From Calonectria ilicicola (Eukaryota; Ascomycota; Sordariomycetes; Hypocreales; Nectriaceae): 64,000 bases of DNA. The position numbers were made by a program, and so were the translations under genes. The DNA is taken from positions 868,001 through 932,000 of the forward strand of contig CP085828.1 in the NCBI GenBank assembly GCA_020809705.1, given 5' to 3'. The notes under the pieces are model-generated. The model saw nothing but the letters and a program-made list of their open reading frames with translations. It was not told the DNA's origin and made no database searches. Shown piece by piece: positions 58,384 through 64,000 of the stretch. Within the stretch, counting starts at the first letter, position 1. Each line of letters begins with the position of its first letter.

Positions 58384-59373
58384 ATGTCCTCGACAAATTC
58401 AATGATATCCTATGTTCCAACTCACGAAGCCATTCGGCTTTCAAACTTGGACGATAATGCCGCTATTTTTGGTGAAGCGGACCCATTTTTCGAAAGAGAT
58501 GATGACTCCAATATCTCCGATGATGATTATGATAGAATCACACCGGAATCAAATCCGGAATATGAACTTGCTCTTCCAGATTTAGTGAGATTTGTTCTCA
58601 GCATCATTTGGACCTGGACCGCCTCCGCACAATATGTGAAACCCGCAGAACACGGCTTCACGCCTCACGGAAATAAGGATGCATCAAAGTCGGATTTCGA
58701 AAGCGACAATTTTGAGAAGAGGGACAGTGCCGATCAACAAAGCCCGAGAATGTCCCGCGTGGATGGCTACTATCATTGGGCTTGCCCATTCTATCGATCC
58801 AACCCAGTGAAGTACCGGCATTGTCTTGAGAAGCACAGGACAAGGCGTTTTGGCGACGTTTTTCAACATATTGAGAGATATCACTCACAGCCTCCCTACT
58901 GTCCGACCTGTTTCCAGACTTTTAATAGCACAGTTAAACGCGATACTCACTCCCGCGCGAGAAGTTGCATGCCATCTGCTTCAAAAGTAGTCGATGGACT
59001 TAGCAAGGCTCAGATAGATATAATCGAGGGATATGGGAATCTTGACCTTGACGAATCTGGTCGGTGGCTTTGTATATGGCACGTGATCTTTCACAACAAA
59101 AAGCTTGACCGGTCGCCCTTCCTCGAACATGGTGTCGAAAGGCAAACATGCATGGTCAGAGATTTTTGGGCCGTACATGGAATCCCGATAGTTGAAAGCT
59201 ACCTGAGAAGTCACAACATCCTCTCTGAGGAGAGGGATTCCATAGAAGAAAAGAAAGCCATATCAAACCTCAGCAGATTGGTGCTTAAAGCGGTGCTGGA
59301 AAAGATCACGGAAGAGAAAGAATTTTTCGAGGGAAGCTATGAAGGCTACGAGCTCAGAAATGACTGGGTTTGA
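58384..59373 (+). CDS. Fungal C2H2/C2HC-type zinc-finger protein, paralogue 1
   Basis: 329 aa, one exon from MSSTNSMISYVPTHEAIRL. Central zinc-finger block: WACPFYRSNPVKYRHCLEK, RRFGDVFQHIERYHSQPPYC and CPTCFQTFNSTVKRDTHSRA. The Cys and His spacing fits a CxxxC-like unit with HxxxxH, then CxxC..H..C. The C-terminal helical region (DLDESGRWLCIWHVIFHNK..) is conserved in the two other copies at 60.6-64 kb. Such proteins are numerous in Fusarium-like genomes. They are often called C2H2-type but have no demonstrated DNA target. The start is chosen at the first ATG; an alternative GTG lies 24 nt upstream. Confidence 0.75.
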   Translation: MSSTNSMISYVPTHEAIRLSNLDDNAAIFGEADPFFERDDDSNISDDDYDRITPESNPEYELALPDLVRFVLSIIWTWTASAQYVKPAEHGFTPHGNKDASKSDFESDNFEKRDSADQQSPRMSRVDGYYHWACPFYRSNPVKYRHCLEKHRTRRFGDVFQHIERYHSQPPYCPTCFQTFNSTVKRDTHSRARSCMPSASKVVDGLSKAQIDIIEGYGNLDLDESGRWLCIWHVIFHNKKLDRSPFLEHGVERQTCMVRDFWAVHGIPIVESYLRSHNILSEERDSIEEKKAISNLSRLVLKAVLEKITEEKEFFEGSYEGYELRNDWV

Positions 59374-59636
59374 AGGATTGAGAGCACGGGTATCGGTACC
59401 TTTGGTAAACCCAAGCTGTTACTTCAACACCTGCACTTTGTGAGAATCACAGAATGAAACGTTGAGGGACCAGGCGCCCTAGTTTGCATTTAGTTCGAGA
59501 GACCCAATATACTGTTTATTCCTTTTCTTCTACATTTTAGATCTAATTTTTCACGTGTGCGCTTCCTAAAATGTATGTGGGTGCGAGGAAGACTCATCTT
59601 TTTTTGAGCTGGTGTCCTGGGTAAATAAATTCATAA

Positions 59637-60149
59637 GAGAATTGATATTCGCCGCAATAGCTATTGATATTTGACGTAATAATAGCTGGAATATCAATAG
59701 TCCGATAAAAACCCTTGTATAAGCTTAGTAAAAAATAGCTCCACATCAGAACTTTGACCTTTGATCAACGTCGCGTAACGCGTAACGCGTAATGACCCCG
59801 ATCGCGTAGGTCAAATGCCCAGCTAGCTACAAGAGTCACCCCAATAGTTGCCCCAACAGCTACTGTAACAGTCATCCTAACAGCTGCTCCAACGGTCACC
59901 CTAACAGCCGCTCCAAAAGCCGCTCTAATAGCTATTCCAACAGTCACTTTATTTGGCGATAGCTTTAAATTTGGGACCTTTTCTAGTAATAATTGTGGGT
60001 CTAATACTTAAGCTAGCCTATTTTGGATGTAGAGTTGAATATTAAGGAAGAGAAAAATAAGAAAAGGGAATTTTCTAGGCGAAATTTTTGGCCCACACGT
60101 GACTTGTTGCGTCAAATATCAATAGCTGTTGCGGCAAATATCAATTCTC
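59637..60149. mobile_element. 513-bp non-autonomous DNA transposon (MITE) with 44-bp TIRs and 8-bp target-site duplication
   Basis: Terminal inverted repeats at 59637-59680 and 60106-60149 match at 40 of 44 positions, starting GAGAATTGATATT. The insert is flanked by a perfect 8-bp duplication ATTCATAA (59629-59636 and 60150-60157), as hAT elements make. There is no transposase; the inside is AT-rich with a 12-bp tandem repeat. At three of the four mismatches one arm has CpA where the other has TpA, the signature expected from RIP. It inserted between zinc-finger paralogues 1 and 2. Confidence 0.9.
59842..59949. repeat. Nine 12-bp imperfect tandem repeats inside the MITE
   Basis: A YAACAG-like core recurs every 12 bp, beginning at 59842, 59854, 59866, 59878, 59890, 59902, 59914, 59926 and 59938. 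It sits inside the transposon. The corresponding frame gives a Val/Ala/Thr-rich periodic peptide, which is not a real gene. Confidence 0.85.
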
Positions 60150-60157
60150 ATTCATAA

Positions 60158-60629
60158 ATCAAGTTAAACAAAACTTCTTCTATTCACAATCTTCTTTTTT
60201 CTTCTCACTATTATGCTAATATTTCGAGATCACCGAGTTTTACAGTATTGATTAGAAAGGGACGGTAGGGACACAATATTTTCAAGGCCTACACTATATG
60301 GTGGCATGGTTTCTAATGTACATGAGATCCGCCTCGGCTGGCACGCTATGACAGGCGTATGACGCTAGAAGAGATCATATGTACACTTGGGACTAGACCT
60401 GGAAGGCAAAAGAAAAAGAAAAAGAAAAAGAGTCAGTGAGTAATCAGTTCAATACTGAATCGTAAATAAAATCATCATATTGTCATTCATAATAATTGGC
60501 ACTACTCAACGATACATATTCCTGTCAAGCACCCATGACCCCAATGGCGAAGGCGGCAACCACACCCATCAAAACATTCTAGGCACTCGATGATAGCGAC
60601 GCAAGACGTAGCGGAACCCGATCTTCAGA
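60158..60629. other. Intergenic between MITE and zinc-finger paralogue 2
   Basis: AT-rich, with a GAAAAA-type purine run near 60410-60430 that is 3' of the minus-strand zinc-finger gene. No gene supported. Confidence 0.5.
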
Positions 60630-62021
60630 TCAATTTCCATCAAGAGAATAACTGTCATCCGTGTCTTCATCGTCAAGCACCTCCTCATTGTGCGCATTGG
60701 CCCCTCCAGTTGCTGAAGTCAGCGCAGCTGGATCAACATAGCACTCATCGATCTCGTGCGCATGGAGAAAAGCTCCCCAGTTGATAAGACTTCCTGGGGT
60801 TTCTTGCTGTGGCTGGGGGGGTTGGGGACGATAGGGAAGCGTGCTAGCAAACGCGGGGCCTTCAGCGAGTGACTGGTTGTTTCGGCCGCTGCCGAAATTT
60901 TGAGGCTGCTGCTCACTTGTGCCATTGGTAGAGTTGGGGGCCAAGTGAGCCAAGTCATTCAAAAATCGGGCCATGGCGGGATGGTTGGGCTGGACCTCAA
61001 ATCGCAGCTGCAGCAGCTCCACAACCCCTTGAAGTGGCATCGAGCCCTGCTGTATCGGTGCTTGGCGTGCCGGCTCCTGGAGCAGTCCCATTGCAAGCAA
61101 CCGATTGCACAGGGACTCGACGTTGACAATGTACTCGGCGTTGACGTAAGATGTTCGCGGCGGCTGGTGATTCGGGAAAACATGGAAGAATATCCTGTAC
61201 CACCTTTCCTCATCGCCAGCACGACCCGGAACGCTGGCTGGTCGGGCGAATTCGCAGACATCAGCGCTGCTGATTATGTCGGACCTAACAGGGTTCTCTG
61301 TGTCACAAGTGGCCCAATGTTCGTCCCGCAGCGCACTGGTCGCAAACGAGTTTTGGCAGCCGGGACAGTGTAGGTTAGGGTCCTGGACATGGTTCCTCCG
61401 GATGTGTTGTAGGAGGTCGCCAAAGCGACTAATTCGGGCCCTCAAACAGGCCGGGTGATTTTCTGGATCCGCGACGGCCCAGGGACACGCAAACAAACGG
61501 TCGCACACTCTCTTTTGCGACTTGTTCTTGCTGCCGTCATCATCACCCCCTTTGCCGCCCCCAGGGTTCTTGTCACCCCCACCCCCGAAGCCATTATTCT
61601 TCTTTGGTCCCAAGGACGACAAGTTCCCATTAGTGCCCTTGGACACTCTGCCGCCTGTCATAGGGGCTCGCCCACCAGAAGGCTTGTGTCTGGTCCCATG
61701 TGCATCGGAAACCACACCATCTGGGCAGTGGAATGTTTCCTTTAATACATCCCAGGCGGTGCCGGGATCAGACTCCCAGTCGAGTCTTTCAGCAATGAAG
61801 AAGGCAGTGGCGAGGGCCTTTCGGAAAAGCACCTTGTCACCGATGAACCGATAAAGGTAGGGGCCGATGAATTCGGTCACTGCATATTCCCCCAAGGAGG
61901 AGACTAATGCATTGGTAGAGTCAGACGGGCGTTGCTGCTGTGAAAGCTCCCCAATGTCTGACTGCAGGGCAGCGTGGATAAATGCGTTAATGTTGTCGGG
62001 CAAGTGCGACTTGGGCTCCAT
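60630..62021 (-). CDS. Fungal C2H2/C2HC-type zinc-finger protein, paralogue 2
   Basis: 463 aa, single exon from MEPKSHLPDNINAFIHAAL. It has the same finger block as the neighbours: FACPWAVADPENHPACLRA, RFGDLLQHIRRNHVQDPNLH and CPGCQNSFATSALRDEHWAT. The preceding linker is Gly/Lys/Asp-rich (GFGGGGDKNPGGGKGGDDDG). The N-terminus has a helix-rich part (YAVTEFIGPYLYRFIGDKVLF) also seen in larger family members. The C-terminus is Pro/Gln-rich and ends in an acidic DDEDTDDSYSLDGN. It is transcribed convergently with paralogue 1 and divergently from paralogue 3. Function unknown. Confidence 0.75.
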   Translation of the reverse strand: MEPKSHLPDNINAFIHAALQSDIGELSQQQRPSDSTNALVSSLGEYAVTEFIGPYLYRFIGDKVLFRKALATAFFIAERLDWESDPGTAWDVLKETFHCPDGVVSDAHGTRHKPSGGRAPMTGGRVSKGTNGNLSSLGPKKNNGFGGGGDKNPGGGKGGDDDGSKNKSQKRVCDRLFACPWAVADPENHPACLRARISRFGDLLQHIRRNHVQDPNLHCPGCQNSFATSALRDEHWATCDTENPVRSDIISSADVCEFARPASVPGRAGDEERWYRIFFHVFPNHQPPRTSYVNAEYIVNVESLCNRLLAMGLLQEPARQAPIQQGSMPLQGVVELLQLRFEVQPNHPAMARFLNDLAHLAPNSTNGTSEQQPQNFGSGRNNQSLAEGPAFASTLPYRPQPPQPQQETPGSLINWGAFLHAHEIDECYVDPAALTSATGGANAHNEEVLDDEDTDDSYSLDGN

Positions 62022-62938
62022 AGTCAGAACACAAATATGCGAACGAAGATGCAGATGATTCGAAAGGAGAGAGGCCGATGATCAAATGGGCTGGTTTTAA
62101 ATGCAACGACATGACCGCTAAAACTGCCTTGTGGCCACGCTGAGGAGGAACACAGATGTGTGTGTGGATGTTATTATGAATCCCTGCTCACAGCCGGAGC
62201 CATCCCAACACCGCCCGACTCGGAGATGCTTGTTGGAAAATTGCACATGGCCTTCACTTGCGAGAAAAAATTCGGTCGTCGGAATCTGCAGTGTGGGTGT
62301 ATACTGGAGATGTACTTGAAAGAAGGTCAACCAAAATATGGAGGCCAAGTTTATGCGTGAACGTCGTGATTCTATAGGCTTCAATCTTGGTGTTCCAAGA
62401 TGATGCTGGCTCCAGGGTGTTGGCCATATTTTCCCCTTGGAGCTAATTGGGGGCACCCCGAACCGCATTTCTTGCCATTATGCAAGCTATCAGCCCGCCT
62501 TCCTGAGGCTGTGCCGGGAGAGTGGCCCAAGGATGCCTTCATCGATGAACATGTGATTGGCTGACACCATAGTGTCGCCCCACTACTATCATAGCATTCA
62601 ACAAGATGAAGTTATCAATCAGGCAACGTGAATCGCCCCGTCTCACATCGTTTTGAGGCCTAATTATAAAAGCTACCACATTACGATGGAATCTGGAGCC
62701 TAATTCTCTCCCCAATTCACCAAAGATTTCAATCACGAAGCATTGACCAAACTAAAACTAGTTGGTATGTACAGCTCTTTCACCCCTAATGTTTTCAATA
62801 TCGTCACCATTATTGCAACCATTCTCATTCTCATTATCATCACCGGCCAGACAGCTGAAAATTGTGAGCCTCCAAATACTGACGAGTGACACTACCAGAC
62901 TTGGCTTAGCCCATAATAGGGTACGCAAATGTGTAAAC
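62022..62938. other. Divergent spacer between zinc-finger paralogues 2 and 3, with probable 5'-UTR intron
   Basis: Shared upstream region. A GTATGT donor near 62765 and a TAATAG acceptor near 62919 define a plausible untranslated intron ahead of paralogue 3. An in-frame ATG at 62789 would lie inside it. No other gene supported. Confidence 0.45.
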
Positions 62939-63976
62939 ATGGAAGTGGTCCAATCAAGATACGTGCGGAACAATGACGCACCGGTAAGAAAGTCATCGTC
63001 TAGTGAAGGATGTATGATTGGGTCTGCCACGTCGACTAGAGACAATCAACAAACATCGCGGGTTAATGTTCCAATCCGACCGAGACCAATGGATGGCACT
63101 TTGCAAGCTAGCACCATCTCAGATAACAAAAACCGCTTGCCTCAACAAGAGTCCAAACTGAGATTTGCCTGTCCCTTCTACAAGCTATCTCCAACGGAGC
63201 ATATGGGATGCATGTCCGTTAGGAAGGCCCGAGCTCGAGATATTCGGGTACACCTTCAAAAATACCATACCCGTTGCCCCATCTGCCACCAGCCATTTGA
63301 TCAGCAAAGCCAATGCGACAAATATATCCCTACCTGCAACGGCGGTCCTCAGTCTCATCCGCGGGCAGTCGAGCTTTGTGAAGCTTTCAGACAAATAAAG
63401 GAAATCCGTTTCAGAGAGAAAGATAAAGAAGGCCAATGGTTCCAACTGTGGGAAATCCTCTTTTCTGATTATCCACGGCCACAGAGCTCCCAGGCTCGGT
63501 CGGTGATAGAAGAAACGACTGAGCAGATTCTCAAATTCTGGGATGAAGAAATGGCACACATTCTCTCCATCTTCAACAAGCTCCACGGGACGCCAGCTGA
63601 TGTTACGAATGATTTGAGTAAGCTTCTGCCACTCGTGGCTCACGAGTTTCAGGCCAAGCTTGAGCAAGGCCCCCCAAAGCCTCCACCGAGCATAGGGGTA
63701 TCTGAAGACGTGCCTCCACTTTCGACTGGCGCAGGTTCTCCTGCATTATCCCCCTACCTTGAGCCCAGCTACTTGGACATGCTGCCTGACGACCCCTCTG
63801 GCTTGATGTTTCCTTCGTTGGATGGTCAGTGCCAAACTCAGCCATATGACCCAATATTAAGCATCGTACCTATGGACCCTTTCAATTTCAATCAGCTTCC
63901 ATGGATGTGCGAGAACGATGTCGGAATGTCCGAACACGACAATCCATTGGTGGAATGGATGGATGAAACATTGTAA
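62939..63976 (+). CDS. Fungal C2H2/C2HC-type zinc-finger protein, paralogue 3
   Basis: 345 aa from ATG 62939 (MEVVQSRYVRNNDAPV). The finger block has FACPFYKLSPTEHMGCMS, RARDIRVHLQKYH and CPICHQPFDQQSQCDKY. In the last unit the His of the C2HC finger is replaced by Tyr (CDKYIPTC), so the second finger may not bind zinc. The following conserved helical region is QWFQLWEILFSDYPRPQ. The C-terminus is Pro/Ser-rich. The start is uncertain: an in-frame ATG at 62789 would add 50 Ser/Leu-rich residues, but these fall in a probable 5'-UTR intron. Confidence 0.7.
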   Translation: MEVVQSRYVRNNDAPVRKSSSSEGCMIGSATSTRDNQQTSRVNVPIRPRPMDGTLQASTISDNKNRLPQQESKLRFACPFYKLSPTEHMGCMSVRKARARDIRVHLQKYHTRCPICHQPFDQQSQCDKYIPTCNGGPQSHPRAVELCEAFRQIKEIRFREKDKEGQWFQLWEILFSDYPRPQSSQARSVIEETTEQILKFWDEEMAHILSIFNKLHGTPADVTNDLSKLLPLVAHEFQAKLEQGPPKPPPSIGVSEDVPPLSTGAGSPALSPYLEPSYLDMLPDDPSGLMFPSLDGQCQTQPYDPILSIVPMDPFNFNQLPWMCENDVGMSEHDNPLVEWMDETL

Positions 63977-64000
63977 CCACAGTTTCTGTCAGATCTCTGT

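Noticed and set aside
59765..59947. 60-codon periodic Val/Ala/Thr peptide
   Set aside because: It is the translation of the 12-bp tandem repeat inside the MITE.

Overview
The window is nuclear DNA of a filamentous ascomycete. Almost every gene has short GT..AG introns of about 46-116 nt. The gene set is typical of Pezizomycotina: an ECM29 proteasome adaptor, a Csx1-type RNA-binding protein, NLR/STAND receptors, a Crh-type GH16 enzyme, a DUF7053-type protein and a second Erg6-like methyltransferase. Some introns were inferred by joining reading frames at consensus splice sites. I suspect Sordariomycetes/Hypocreales from general resemblance, but the sequence alone does not prove this.

Layout. 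1-14.5 kb is housekeeping: ECM29 (3' end cut by the window edge), an 8-kb gene-free interval, the three-RRM protein, and a TatD-family nuclease. 15.2-17.9 kb holds a NACHT-ankyrin receptor. 18.4-29.2 kb is a metabolic block: a cyclase-family hydrolase, an RpiB-like isomerase, a dihydroxyacetone-kinase homologue, a class II aldolase, a beta-hydroxyacid dehydrogenase with a duplicated C-terminal domain, an atypical triosephosphate isomerase and a SnoaL-like protein. The kinase, TPI-like and RpiB-like trio is the set known for erythrulose/erythritol breakdown in bacteria and in Yarrowia. 29-43.4 kb is an accessory region: a T5orf172 protein, a pseudokinase-patatin fusion, a truncated SDR pseudogene, a GPI-type Crh transglycosidase, an intron-bearing tRNA-Ala, a small secreted cysteine-rich protein, an SDR and an acidic-tailed orphan. 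44-48 kb pairs a P450 with an Erg6-like methyltransferase. 49.6-53.8 kb has a DUF7053-type protein, a Q-rich orphan and another SDR. 54-64 kb is again accessory: a PNP-NB-ARC-TPR receptor, then three divergent paralogues of one fungal zinc-finger family, with a 513-bp non-autonomous DNA transposon between the first two.

How genes may work together. The two divergent pairs at 20.2-26.5 kb plus the TPI-like gene look like a co-regulated catabolic cluster. The proposed route is erythrulose to erythrulose-1-phosphate (kinase), to erythrulose-4-phosphate (TPI-like), to erythrose-4-phosphate (RpiB-like). The aldolase and dehydrogenase would add a side branch. The two receptors and the pseudokinase-patatin protein are candidate self/non-self recognition components, but no function can be shown from sequence alone.
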